Positions 8,060 to 16,072 of a stretch of 35,239 nucleotides of DNA are shown here, one piece after another (position 1 is the stretch's first letter; each line of letters begins with the position of its first letter). The translations under genes were made by a program, and so were the position numbers. This stretch comes from Gammaproteobacteria bacterium. Lineage in GTDB: Bacteria > Pseudomonadota > Gammaproteobacteria > Ga0077536. The stretch is taken from assembly GCA_019747795.1 (NCBI GenBank), contig JAIEQK010000029.1, forward strand, positions 1-35,239, read 5' to 3'. Below the pieces are notes generated by a model, which was not told the origin of the DNA, searched no databases, and was given only the letters and a program-made list of their open reading frames with translations.

Positions 8060-9013
8060 TCAGTCGTCGATCACCACGCCCCAGGGCGCCTCGCCCGTGG
8101 CGACCTTGGCGGTGACGCTGTGCTTCTCGGTGTCGATCACGGAAACCTGGTTGTCGGCGCCATCGGTGCTGTAGAGCCGCTTGCCGTCGCGGGACAGCGC
8201 GAGGCCCCACACCCGCTTGCCGACGCCGATCTGGGCGACCACTTCGAGCGTGTTGGCGTCCAGCACGAACACGGTGTTGGCGCGGCCGCCGGCGACGTAG
8301 AGCTGCTTGCCGTCGCGGCTCACCAGCACGTCCTTGGGCTTGGCCTTGTCGTCGGCCAGGCTCATGCGGCCGAGGATGGTGCCGCTCTCCACGTCGACCT
8401 TCTTCACCTCGCCGCCGATCTCGGACGTGGCGTAGGCGAGCTTGCTGTCGGCGCTGAACGTCGCTGCGCGCGGCCGCGCGCCGACCAGGATGTTGTTCAC
8501 CACCTGGTTCTCGGGGATGGCGATGATGTGCAGCATGTTGGTCGATTCACTGGTGACGATGGCGCGCTTGCCGTCCGGCGAAATCGCCACGCCCTCGGGT
8601 TCGATGCCGACCTCGATTTCCGCCACCAGCTTGCCGGTCTTCGGATCGTAGACCGAGGCCTTGGCGTCGTTCTCGTTCGAAATGTAGAGATGGCCGTCCT
8701 TGTGCACGGCGAAGGTCTCGGGATCGTCGCCGCTCGGGAAGCTGCGCGTGACCTCGAGGGTCTTGGGGTCGAGGACCGCGATCTTGTTCTCGCCGGACAC
8801 CGCCACGTAGATCTCGCTGCCGTCCGGCGCGAGACCGATGCCGCGCGGGCGCGCGCCGATGGCGATGGTCTTCTCCACCTTGTTGGTCTTGCCGTCGATG
8901 ACGGTGACGCTGTCGCCCTTCTCATTGGTGACGAAAACGCGGCCGGTGGCGGCGCCTGCATCGAGCGCGAGCGCGGCAAGCAGGGCGGTGAGTGCGAGCT
9001 TGGATGAAGTCAT
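8060..9013 (-). CDS. PQQ-dependent catabolism-associated YVTN beta-propeller protein
   Basis: A 317-residue exported protein. After a signal peptide (about 1-21, DAGAA) it consists of repeated beta-propeller blades, each with variants of VFVTNEKGDSVTVIDGKT, IYVAVSGENKIAVLD, LYISNENDAKASVYD, LYVAGGRANTVFVLD and LYSTDGADNQVSVID. This corresponds to the family defined as the PQQ-dependent catabolism-associated beta-propeller (TIGR03866), found next to quinoprotein alcohol dehydrogenase clusters. The molecular role of that family is not settled; a periplasmic binding or scaffold role is plausible. It lies 35 bases downstream of the substrate-binding protein of a companion family, forming an operon. 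The ATG at 9013 begins the signal peptide; longer extensions run through the neighbouring gene and are rejected. Confidence 0.88.
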   Translation of the reverse strand: MTSSKLALTALLAALALDAGAATGRVFVTNEKGDSVTVIDGKTNKVEKTIAIGARPRGIGLAPDGSEIYVAVSGENKIAVLDPKTLEVTRSFPSGDDPETFAVHKDGHLYISNENDAKASVYDPKTGKLVAEIEVGIEPEGVAISPDGKRAIVTSESTNMLHIIAIPENQVVNNILVGARPRAATFSADSKLAYATSEIGGEVKKVDVESGTILGRMSLADDKAKPKDVLVSRDGKQLYVAGGRANTVFVLDANTLEVVAQIGVGKRVWGLALSRDGKRLYSTDGADNQVSVIDTEKHSVTAKVATGEAPWGVVIDD

Positions 9014-9048
9014 GCTGTGGCTCCGATGGATGTGTGGGACGCGGGCGC

Positions 9049-9873
9049 TCAGGGCGCGCAGTCGCCGGTGCCTAATGAATCGAGGTCGGTCGCGACGCCG
9101 CGCACCGGCGCCTCGCCGACGATGTCGTCCTGCTCGACCAGGAGCAGCGGCTGGCTGAGCTGCCCGTTGGGCCTGAAGCTCATCTCCACGCCCTTCTGCC
9201 CGTCGAAAGCCAGGTCCTCGCGCAGCGCCGTGAGCAGCGCAGCCGGGTCGGCGCTCTTGAGGCGCGCGGCGGTGTCGGTGACGAGCTTGGCGGCCGCCCA
9301 GCCGGCCCAGGCCTGGTCGCTCATGGGCCTGCCGGTCTTGTCGGTGTAGCGCTTGTTCAACTGCGCGCCCGCGTACATCTCGGCGCGCCAGTGCCAGGCG
9401 TGAGCGCTGGCCTGGCTCTGCGGCGACTTCTGCCGCCACTGGCTGAGCGCGTCGGCGCGCATCGCGGCGCTCGGCAGGGTATGCAACAGGTTGGGCGCGC
9501 ACCGCGCGCGGAGCGGGTCGTCCTCGGCACCGGTGTTGATGACCGCGACGCCGGCCGCCTGCTTCGCGCTCGGCATGACGTCCGCGGCGGGCAGGTCGAT
9601 CAGCACTGCCACCGGCGCGCTGGCCAGGGCCGTGGCGACATCGCGGCTGTCCGTGAGTTCGAAGACGAGACCCAGGAACTTGCCCTGCGCATTGCCTTCG
9701 GCGATGCCCTGGCGGGCGCCCGCCAGGCTATCGCTCTCGGCCGGGCCGACGTAGGCCACTCTGACCGTCAGTGGCGTCGCCGCGTCGACACCGCCGACCA
9801 TCCACAGGAGTACGGCGAGCAGGGCGAGCGCGTGGTAGGAGCGAGAGGCAGTGCACTTAGTATGGGAATGCAT
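9049..9873 (-). CDS. ABC-type substrate-binding protein of the PQQ-dependent alcohol dehydrogenase system
   Basis: This 274-residue protein has an N-terminal signal peptide (about 1-32, ending GGVDA) and a periplasmic binding fold that starts with VRVAYVGPAESDSLAGARQGIAEGN. Its family (substrate-binding protein, PQQ-dependent alcohol dehydrogenase system, TIGR03863) is named for neighbourhood with quinoprotein dehydrogenases. Features such as AGVAVINTGAEDD followed by CAPNLLHTLPS fit type I (Leu/Ile/Val-like) binding proteins. At 274 residues it is short for that fold, usually about 350-400, so one lobe may be reduced. No permease or ATPase genes for it are nearby. It heads a - strand operon with the beta-propeller gene and diverges from the aldehyde oxidoreductase operon. 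Confidence 0.82.
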   Translation of the reverse strand: MHSHTKCTASRSYHALALLAVLLWMVGGVDAATPLTVRVAYVGPAESDSLAGARQGIAEGNAQGKFLGLVFELTDSRDVATALASAPVAVLIDLPAADVMPSAKQAAGVAVINTGAEDDPLRARCAPNLLHTLPSAAMRADALSQWRQKSPQSQASAHAWHWRAEMYAGAQLNKRYTDKTGRPMSDQAWAGWAAAKLVTDTAARLKSADPAALLTALREDLAFDGQKGVEMSFRPNGQLSQPLLLVEQDDIVGEAPVRGVATDLDSLGTGDCAP

Positions 9874-9949
9874 ATTGACGTCCGGTGGGGTCTGGTGATC
9901 GACACTGAATCCCGTTAGTCTGCCCACACCTTCGAGGCAGTGAGCGCCG

Positions 9950-9969
9950 CGCATTCTAAGTGGAATGCG
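9950..9969. promoter_or_regulatory. Putative operator in the region divergent between the PQQ-associated operon and the AOR operon
   Basis: CGCATTC (9950-9956) and GAATGCG (9963-9969) form a perfect 7-bp inverted repeat with a 6-base centre. The 9-mer GGAATGCGA at 9962-9970 recurs at 10064-10072, 37 bases before the aorA start. The 235-base region 9874-10108 contains no gene. The repeats could bind a regulator controlling one or both divergent operons; no clear -35/-10 pair was found there. Confidence 0.4.
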
Positions 9970-10108
9970 AGCGCGCGGGGCGCATGCTTCTGGCAGTTCT
10001 CGAGGGGAAAAGTTTTGTATGACGGTGACGGGTCGGCGCGTGGCGTCGCCGAGCGCCGTCCGGGGAATGCGAACCGGCCCGTCCTGGGCCCCATCGAGGA
10101 GATGCCCG

Positions 10109-10576
10109 ATGTTGAAGGCGCTGCAACTCGAACCCGAGAAATGCACCGGCTGCCTGCAGTGCGAGATGGCCTGTTCGTTCGAGAACGAAGGAGTGTTCAA
10201 TCCTTCGAAGTCGCGCATCAAGGTCTTCACCTTCCATGACGAGGGGCGTTTCGCGCCCTACACCTGCTCGCAGTGCGCCGAGGCCTGGTGCCTGCACGCC
10301 TGCCCGGTGGAAGCCATCGTCATCAACCCCGCCACCGGCGCCAAGGACGTGCACGCCGATGTCTGCGTGGGTTGCAAGGTGTGCACCATCGCCTGCCCGT
10401 TCGGCACGGTGAACTACAACGCCGACAGCGGCAAGGTGATCAAGTGCGACCTGTGCGGCGGTTCGCCGGCCTGCGCGACCGCCTGCCCGACCGGCGCCAT
10501 CACCTACGTGGACGCCGAACACACCGGATACGAACGCATGCGCGCCCACGCCGCGCAGAGCCTGCCCCACAGCTGA
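10109..10576 (+). CDS. aorA: Polyferredoxin electron-transfer subunit of aldehyde oxidoreductase (AorA-like)
   Basis: A 155-residue protein with sixteen cysteines arranged for four [4Fe-4S] clusters: Cys12/15/18/22, Cys53/56/61/65, Cys86/89/92/96 and Cys113/116/122/126. This layout is typical of DmsB/HycB-type electron-transfer subunits. Next to a tungsten aldehyde oxidoreductase it matches AorA of the Aromatoleum-type AorABC enzyme, which carries electrons between the tungsten subunit and the flavin subunit. It has no signal peptide, so the complex is cytoplasmic. The ATG at 10109 is preceded by GAGGAG at suitable distance. An upstream in-frame ATG at 9965 would add an unlikely basic, low-complexity stretch across the operator region. 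The aorB gene follows after 20 bases. Confidence 0.92.
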   Translation: MLKALQLEPEKCTGCLQCEMACSFENEGVFNPSKSRIKVFTFHDEGRFAPYTCSQCAEAWCLHACPVEAIVINPATGAKDVHADVCVGCKVCTIACPFGTVNYNADSGKVIKCDLCGGSPACATACPTGAITYVDAEHTGYERMRAHAAQSLPHS

Positions 10577-10596
10577 TTTCGCGGGAGACGTCGACC

Positions 10597-12447
10597 ATGG
10601 CCTGGCAACGCAAGATTCTGCGGGTGAACCTCACCGCGGGCACCTGCACCCCCGAACCCCTCAACATGGACTGGGCGCTGAAGTACATCGGTCAGCGCGG
10701 CCTGGCGAGCAAGTACCTGGCGGCGGAAGTCGATCCCAAGGTCGATGCGCTGTCGCCGGACAACAAGCTGATCATGGCCACCGGTCCCCTGACCGGCACC
10801 ATGGCCGCGACCGGCGGCCGCTACTCGGTGATCACCAAGAGCCCGCTGACCGGCGCCATCGCCTGCTCCAACTCCGGTGGCTTCATCGGCGCGGAGATGA
10901 AGGCCGCGGGCTGGGACATGATCATCTTCGAGGGCAAGTCCCCGAAGCCGGTCTATCTCTACCTCGAGAATGACGAGGCGCAGCTGCTGCCGGCCGATGG
11001 CCTGTGGGGCAAGTCCGTGTGGGAGACCGACGAGATCCTGCACGCCACCCACCAGGACCCGCTGCTGCGCATCGCCTGTGTCGGCCGCTCGGCCGAGACC
11101 GGCTGCCTGTACGCCGGCGTGGTGAACGATCTGCATCGCGCGGCGGGCCGCTCGGGCGTCGGCACGGTGATGGCGTCCAAGCATCTGAAGGCGGTCGCCA
11201 TCCGCGGCACGCTCGGCGTCGGCAACGTGCGCGACAAGCGCGCGTTCATGGACGCCACCACCGCCGGCAAGAAGACGCTCAAGGACAACGCGGTCACCGG
11301 CGTCGGCCTGCCGACCATGGGCACCCAGGTGCTGATGAACGTGATCAACGAGGTCGGCGCGATGCCGACCCGCAACATGCGCGAAGTGCAGTTCGAGGGC
11401 GCGTCCAAGATCTCCGCCGAGGCGATGCTGGAACCGCGCGAGAGCGACGGCAAGCCGAACCTGGTGACCAACGGCGCATGCTTCGGCTGCACCATCGCCT
11501 GCGGCCGCATCTCGACCATCGACCCGCAGCACTACACCATCGCCAACAAGAACAAGTACAAGGGCGCGTCCGGCGGCCTGGAGTACGAGGCCGCGTGGGC
11601 GCTCGGCTGCGACACCGGCGTCGACGACCTGGACGCGCTGACCTACGCCAACTTCCTGTGCAACGAGGACGGCTTCGATCCGATCTCCTTCGGCTCGACC
11701 GTCGCCGCGGCGATGGAACTGTTCGACATCGGCGCCATCACCACCGAGCACACCGGCGGCGTGGAGCTGCGCTTCGGCTCCGCCGAGGCGCTGACATGGG
11801 CGGCCGAGGTGGTCGCCACCGGCACGGGATTCGGCAAGGACCTCGGGCTTGGCTCCAAGCGCCTGTGCGCCAAGTACGGCCACCCGGACCTCTCCATGAC
11901 GGTGAAGGGCCAGGAGTTCCCGGCCTACGATCCGCGCGGTATCCAGGGCATGGGCCTCACCTATGCGACCTCGAACCGCGGCGCATGCCACCTGCGCAGC
12001 TACACCGTGTCGTCCGAGATCATGGGCGTGCCGGTCAAGACCGATCCGCTCACCACCGAGGGCAAGCCGGAGCTGGTGAAGGCCTTCCAGGACGCGACCG
12101 CGGCGGTGGATTCCACCGGTCTGTGCGTCTTTACCACCTTCGCCTGGACGCTGGCCGACATCGCGCCGCAGGTGGACGCCGCCTGCGAGGGCGGCTGGAC
12201 ACCCGAGACCATGCTGGAGGTGGGCGAGCGCATCTGGAACCTGGAGCGCCAGTTCAACCTGGACGCAGGCCTTACCGCGGCCGACGACACCCTGCCCAAG
12301 CGGCTCCTGAAGGACGCGGCCAAGACCGGTCCGGCCAAGGGACAGGTGAATCGCCTGCACGAGATGCTGCCGCAGTACTACGCGATTCGCGGCTGGACAG
12401 AAGACGGCCGCCCGACCGACGAGACGCTGTCGCGGCTCGGCGTCTGA
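10597..12447 (+). CDS. aorB: Tungsten-containing aldehyde:ferredoxin oxidoreductase, catalytic subunit (AorB-like)
   Basis: A 616-residue member of the AOR family, which oxidises aldehydes to carboxylic acids at a tungsten bis-pyranopterin site. The proximal [4Fe-4S] ligands are Cys295, Cys298, Cys302 and Cys510, in CFGCTIAC and DSTGLC, matching the Cys288/291/295/494 pattern known from Pyrococcus AOR. Glu329 and His465 (TSNRGACH) align in position with the proposed active-site Glu313 and His448 of that enzyme. Pterin-contact motifs include YDPRG (444-448) and DxxGLC (505-510). The N-terminal domain reads TGPLTGTMAATGGRYSV. GGGAGA precedes the ATG. The AorA-AorB-AorC order indicates the NAD-linked Aromatoleum-type enzyme. 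Substrate range (aliphatic or aromatic aldehydes) cannot be read from sequence. Confidence 0.95.
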   Translation: MAWQRKILRVNLTAGTCTPEPLNMDWALKYIGQRGLASKYLAAEVDPKVDALSPDNKLIMATGPLTGTMAATGGRYSVITKSPLTGAIACSNSGGFIGAEMKAAGWDMIIFEGKSPKPVYLYLENDEAQLLPADGLWGKSVWETDEILHATHQDPLLRIACVGRSAETGCLYAGVVNDLHRAAGRSGVGTVMASKHLKAVAIRGTLGVGNVRDKRAFMDATTAGKKTLKDNAVTGVGLPTMGTQVLMNVINEVGAMPTRNMREVQFEGASKISAEAMLEPRESDGKPNLVTNGACFGCTIACGRISTIDPQHYTIANKNKYKGASGGLEYEAAWALGCDTGVDDLDALTYANFLCNEDGFDPISFGSTVAAAMELFDIGAITTEHTGGVELRFGSAEALTWAAEVVATGTGFGKDLGLGSKRLCAKYGHPDLSMTVKGQEFPAYDPRGIQGMGLTYATSNRGACHLRSYTVSSEIMGVPVKTDPLTTEGKPELVKAFQDATAAVDSTGLCVFTTFAWTLADIAPQVDAACEGGWTPETMLEVGERIWNLERQFNLDAGLTAADDTLPKRLLKDAAKTGPAKGQVNRLHEMLPQYYAIRGWTEDGRPTDETLSRLGV

Positions 12448-12471
12448 GCGCGCGCAGGGGAGTCGAACAAC

Positions 12472-13740
12472 ATGCATCACGTCGTGGTAGGCGCGGGACC
12501 GGCGGGGGTGATCGCCGCCGAGGCGCTGCGCAAGCTGGCGCCCAAGGCGCAGGTCACCCTGGTCGGCGACGAGCCGGAGCCGCCGTACTCGCGCATGGCC
12601 ATTCCCTATTTCCTGATCAAGCAGATCGAGGAAGCGGGCACGCATCTGCGCAAGACCGCGGACCATTTCGCCAAGCGCGGTATCGATCTGCGCCAGGCGC
12701 GGGTCACGGCGCTGACGCCTGCCAGCCGCACGCTGACGCTCGCCGACGGCGGCCAACTCGCCTATGACACGCTGCTGCTCGCGACCGGTTCGCGGCCCGT
12801 GCGTCCGCCCATTCCGGGCATGGACCTGCCCAAGGTCACGTCCTGCTGGACGCTCGCCGATGCGCGACGCATCGCCGCCACCGCCAAGCCCGGCGCGCGC
12901 GTGGTGCTGATGGGCGCGGGCTTCATCGGCTGCATCATCCTCGAGGCGCTGGCGCGCAGCGGCGCCAAGCTGACGGTGGTCGAGATGGAGCACCGCATGG
13001 TGCCGCGCATGATGAACGACACCGCCGGCAACATGATCAAGGACTGGTGCACCAGCCACGGTGTGGCGGTGCATACCGGCACCAAGGTCGACGCCATCGA
13101 GACCAAGGGCGACGCCCTGCGCGTGGTGTTGAACAACGGCAGCGCGGTGGACGCCGACCTGGTGGTGTCCGCCACAGGCGTACGGCCCAACATCGAACTG
13201 CTCGAAGGCACCGGCATCGCCACGCGCCAGGGCGTGCTGGTCGACCGTCACCTGCGCACCAGCGACCCGGCGGTGTTCGCCGCGGGTGATGTCGCCGAGG
13301 GCATCGATTTCTCCACCGGCGAGTACTCGGTGCAGGCCATCCAGCCGACCGCCGCCGAGCACGGCCAACTGGCAGCGCGCAACATGGTGGGACTGCGCGG
13401 CGCGGTGCATCGCGGCAGCGTCAACATGAACGTGCTCGACACCCTGGGGCTCATATCCAGCTCCTTCGGGCTGTGGATGGGCAAGGCGGGCGGCGACGCG
13501 GCAGAGCTCCTGAACCGCGAGCGCTACCGCTATCTCAACCTGCAGTTCGAGGACGACGTGCTGGTCGGCGCGACCAGTCTCGGCCTCACCCAGCACGTCG
13601 GCGTGCTGCGTGGCCTCATCCAGAGCAAGACGCGGCTCGGCGGGTGGAAGCGCAAGCTGATGCACGACCCGACGCGCGTGATGGAAGCCTACCTGGCGAA
13701 CACCCAGGCGCTCGGCTTCAACGCCACGGTGCTGAAGTAA
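12472..13740 (+). CDS. aorC: FAD/NAD(P)-dependent oxidoreductase subunit of aldehyde oxidoreductase (AorC-like)
   Basis: A 422-residue pyridine nucleotide-disulfide oxidoreductase-like flavoprotein. The FAD motif GAGPAG sits at 7-12, the NAD(P)-binding motif GAGFIG at 148-153, an ATGVRPN motif near 236 and the second FAD contact FAAGDVAE around Asp273. No redox-active CxxC is seen, in line with an electron-transfer role rather than disulfide reduction. In the Aromatoleum enzyme this subunit links the iron-sulfur chain to NAD+. Here the gene follows aorB by 24 bases and has GGGGAG before its ATG. A ferredoxin reductase role is an alternative, but operon order favours AorC. The C-terminal domain (about 310-422) includes NVLDTLGLISSSFG. 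Confidence 0.9.
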   Translation: MHHVVVGAGPAGVIAAEALRKLAPKAQVTLVGDEPEPPYSRMAIPYFLIKQIEEAGTHLRKTADHFAKRGIDLRQARVTALTPASRTLTLADGGQLAYDTLLLATGSRPVRPPIPGMDLPKVTSCWTLADARRIAATAKPGARVVLMGAGFIGCIILEALARSGAKLTVVEMEHRMVPRMMNDTAGNMIKDWCTSHGVAVHTGTKVDAIETKGDALRVVLNNGSAVDADLVVSATGVRPNIELLEGTGIATRQGVLVDRHLRTSDPAVFAAGDVAEGIDFSTGEYSVQAIQPTAAEHGQLAARNMVGLRGAVHRGSVNMNVLDTLGLISSSFGLWMGKAGGDAAELLNRERYRYLNLQFEDDVLVGATSLGLTQHVGVLRGLIQSKTRLGGWKRKLMHDPTRVMEAYLANTQALGFNATVLK

Positions 13741-13803
13741 ACTGCTCGGCGCCGCGCGCTGCGAGGCGCCTTCCAGCGACTTGGCCCGAGGAGCGTGGTC
13801 CCA

Positions 13804-14055
13804 GTGAAGATCACCTTCAAGCTGTTCGCCTCGCTTGCGCAGTACCTGCCGCGCGAGGCGGTGCGCAACATCGTCGAACTCGAGATCGCGCCCGAGACCA
13901 CGGTGCACGAACTCATCGATCGTCACGGCGTCCCGCGCCGCGACGCCCACCTGGTGCTGATCAACGGGCTCTACGTCGAGCCCGAGGATCGCGACCGCCC
14001 GATCTTCAAGCCCGGCGACGCGCTCGCGATCTGGCCGCCGGTGGCGGGCGGCTGA
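13804..14055 (+). CDS. aorD: MoaD-like sulfur carrier dedicated to the AOR operon (AorD-like)
   Basis: An 83-residue ubiquitin-like protein (KITFKLFASLAQYLP start, LWPPVAGG-type end). The C-terminal Gly-Gly is required for adenylation and thiocarboxylation in MoaD proteins, which donate sulfur to make the pyranopterin dithiolene. A second MoaD is encoded at 26248 with moaE, so this copy is probably specialised for the tungsten cofactor of AorB. Start choice: GTG at 13804 lies 10 bases after GAGGAG, whereas GTG at 13795 would be 1 base from it. The middle region (HELIDRHGVPRRDAHLVLINGLYVEPED) fits the MoaD/ThiS fold. It is 63 bases after aorC and 7 bases before the next gene. Confidence 0.88.
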   Translation: MKITFKLFASLAQYLPREAVRNIVELEIAPETTVHELIDRHGVPRRDAHLVLINGLYVEPEDRDRPIFKPGDALAIWPPVAGG

Positions 14056-14062
14056 GTCTCGC

Positions 14063-16072
14063 GTGAGCGGCAGACCGACGGCGCCAGGACTCGGCGCCGA
14101 GCAGGTGCTGGGCAGCGCCGAGGCTCTGCACCATGCGGGCGATCTGCGCCGCGCCGAGCACCTCTATCGCGAAGCGCTGCGGCTCGCCCCGCGCCATCCA
14201 CGCGCGCTCGGCATGCTGGGCGTCATCGGCTGCCAGAGCGGCAATCCCGAGGCGGGGGTCGCGCTGCTGCGCGAGGCCTGTGAACTCGCACCCGAGGATG
14301 CGGAACTCGCGAACAACCTGGGCCGCGCGCTGCTCGCGACGGGCGACGCACGCGCGGCGCTCGCGCCGCTCGAGACCGCGGTGCGACTGCGGCCGGATTT
14401 CGCCGAGGCCCACCTGAATCTCGGCAATGCGCTGCTCGCCGAGCAGCAAGGCGCCGCGGCCGAGCGGCACTATCGGCAGGCGCTCCGCGCGCGGCCGGCC
14501 TACGTCGAGGCGCAGAACAATCTCGGCAAACTGCTGCTGGATGGCGGGCGCGCGGCGGATGCCCTGCCGGTGTTGCAGGCGCTGACGAAGATCGCACCGG
14601 ATCACGCACAGGGGCATTTGCTCCACGCCCGCGCCCTGCTGGCCTGCGCGCGGGCCGAGGAGGGCGTGGTCGCGGCGCGGCGCGCGCTGACGCTGGACGA
14701 CAGGCTCGTGGCGGGCTGGGAACTGTTGGCCGCGTGTCAGCAGGCGAGCGGCGATCTCGCGGCTTCCGCCGAGAGCCTCGCCCAGGCCCTGGTCCACGCG
14801 CCTGGCAGCGCGCCCCTCAACGATCGACTGGGCCTCGTGCACTTTAGCCTCGGCGACAGCGCGGCGGCCGCGCGGGCGTTCGCGCGTGCCGTCGAACTCG
14901 CGCCCGAGGCCCCTGTGCCGGCCGTGCATCTCGGCATGGCGCAGGCCGCCCTCGGTGATCGCGCTGCTGCGAGGGCGGCCTACGAGCGGGCGCTGATGCT
15001 GGATTCGACCCAGGGCGAGGCGCTGCGTGCGTTGGCCGAGATGCCTGACGCCGAGCAAGCGGCGGACGCGCTGCTCGAGAGGGTCGCCGCCGCGCTCGCG
15101 ACAGCCGGATTGCCCGGCCGGACGCGTGGCGACCTGCTGTTCGCGCGCGGCCGCCTGCTCGACCAACGGGGAGACTACGCGGCCGCCTTTGCCGCTTTCG
15201 CCGAGGCCAACGCGCTGCGCCGCGCCGCCGTGCCCTATGACCGCGCTGCCCAGGCGGCATTCGTCGCCGCCGTCATCGAGACCTTCGGCGAGGACTTCCT
15301 GCGCCGCGCGGCGCCCCACGCCCAGGCGAGCGAGCGGCCGGTGTTCGTGATCGGCATGCCGCGCGCCGGTACCTCACTGGTCGAGCAGGTCCTTGCCAGC
15401 CACCCGGCGGTGCACGGCGCTGGCGAACTGACCTTCTTCCCGGAGCGCGTGCCGGCACTCACGCGCCGCGCGGGACAGGGCGCGACCTTTCCGCGTGGCA
15501 TGGGCCGCCGCACGGACGCGCTCGCGGCCCTCGGACCTGCCTACCTCGACCTGCTCGCCGCGCGTGGCGGGTCGGCGGCGCGGGTCATCGACAAGATGCC
15601 GTACAACTTCCTGTACCTCGGTGTGATCGGCGCGCTGTTCCCCCACGCCCGCGTGATCCACGTGCGCCGGCACGCGGTCGCCACCTGCCACTCCATCTTC
15701 ACGCGAGACCTGGCCGGCAGTCACCCCTATTCCTACGACCTCGAGAGCCTGGGCGAGGCGTGGCTGGGCTACGCGCGGCTCATGAACCACTGGCGCGAGC
15801 GGCTGTCGATGCCGTGGTGCGAGGTCCGGTACGAGGCGCTGGTGGCCGATCTCGAGGGCGAGGCGCGGCGCATGGTCGGGTTCCTCGACCTGCCCTGGGA
15901 TCCGGCCTGCCTGCGTTTTCACCAAAGCCCGCGGGCGGTGGCCACGGCCAGTCAGTGGCAGGTACGGCGGCCGCTCTACGGTGAGGCCCGGGAACACTGG
16001 CGGTACTGCGCTACGCAGCTCGAGCCACTGATCGCCACGCTCCGTGCCGGTGGCTGGCGGGAGGACGCGTGA
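14063..16072 (+). CDS. TPR-repeat sulfotransferase family protein
   Basis: A 669-residue two-part protein. Residues about 10-330 form tandem tetratricopeptide repeats (for example HAGDLRRAEHLYREALRLAP and HLNLGNALLAEQQGAAAERH). The C-terminal part (about 425-665) is a sulfotransferase fold with the 5'-phosphosulfate loop VFVIGMPRAGTSLVEQVLASHP and a 3'-phosphate segment HVRRHAVATCHSIF. Enzymes of this fold move sulfuryl groups from PAPS to alcohols, amines or protein tyrosines. No signal peptide is visible. The GTG start lies 7 bases after aorD, implying co-transcription with the aldehyde oxidoreductase genes. Why a sulfotransferase should accompany AOR is unclear. Acceptor unknown. Confidence 0.85.
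   Translation: MSGRPTAPGLGAEQVLGSAEALHHAGDLRRAEHLYREALRLAPRHPRALGMLGVIGCQSGNPEAGVALLREACELAPEDAELANNLGRALLATGDARAALAPLETAVRLRPDFAEAHLNLGNALLAEQQGAAAERHYRQALRARPAYVEAQNNLGKLLLDGGRAADALPVLQALTKIAPDHAQGHLLHARALLACARAEEGVVAARRALTLDDRLVAGWELLAACQQASGDLAASAESLAQALVHAPGSAPLNDRLGLVHFSLGDSAAAARAFARAVELAPEAPVPAVHLGMAQAALGDRAAARAAYERALMLDSTQGEALRALAEMPDAEQAADALLERVAAALATAGLPGRTRGDLLFARGRLLDQRGDYAAAFAAFAEANALRRAAVPYDRAAQAAFVAAVIETFGEDFLRRAAPHAQASERPVFVIGMPRAGTSLVEQVLASHPAVHGAGELTFFPERVPALTRRAGQGATFPRGMGRRTDALAALGPAYLDLLAARGGSAARVIDKMPYNFLYLGVIGALFPHARVIHVRRHAVATCHSIFTRDLAGSHPYSYDLESLGEAWLGYARLMNHWRERLSMPWCEVRYEALVADLEGEARRMVGFLDLPWDPACLRFHQSPRAVATASQWQVRRPLYGEAREHWRYCATQLEPLIATLRAGGWREDA

Noticed and set aside
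9965-10108. Upstream ATG as the aorA start
   Set aside because: It would add about 48 residues without similarity to ferredoxin subunits and would place the start inside the palindrome; the ATG at 10109 has a good ribosome-binding site.
10504-13950. A - strand open frame of 1148 codons antisense to aorA-aorD
   Set aside because: Its translation is Arg/His/Ala/Gly-rich without any domain, and the + strand holds four well-conserved enzymes. Long antisense frames are a common by-product of high GC.
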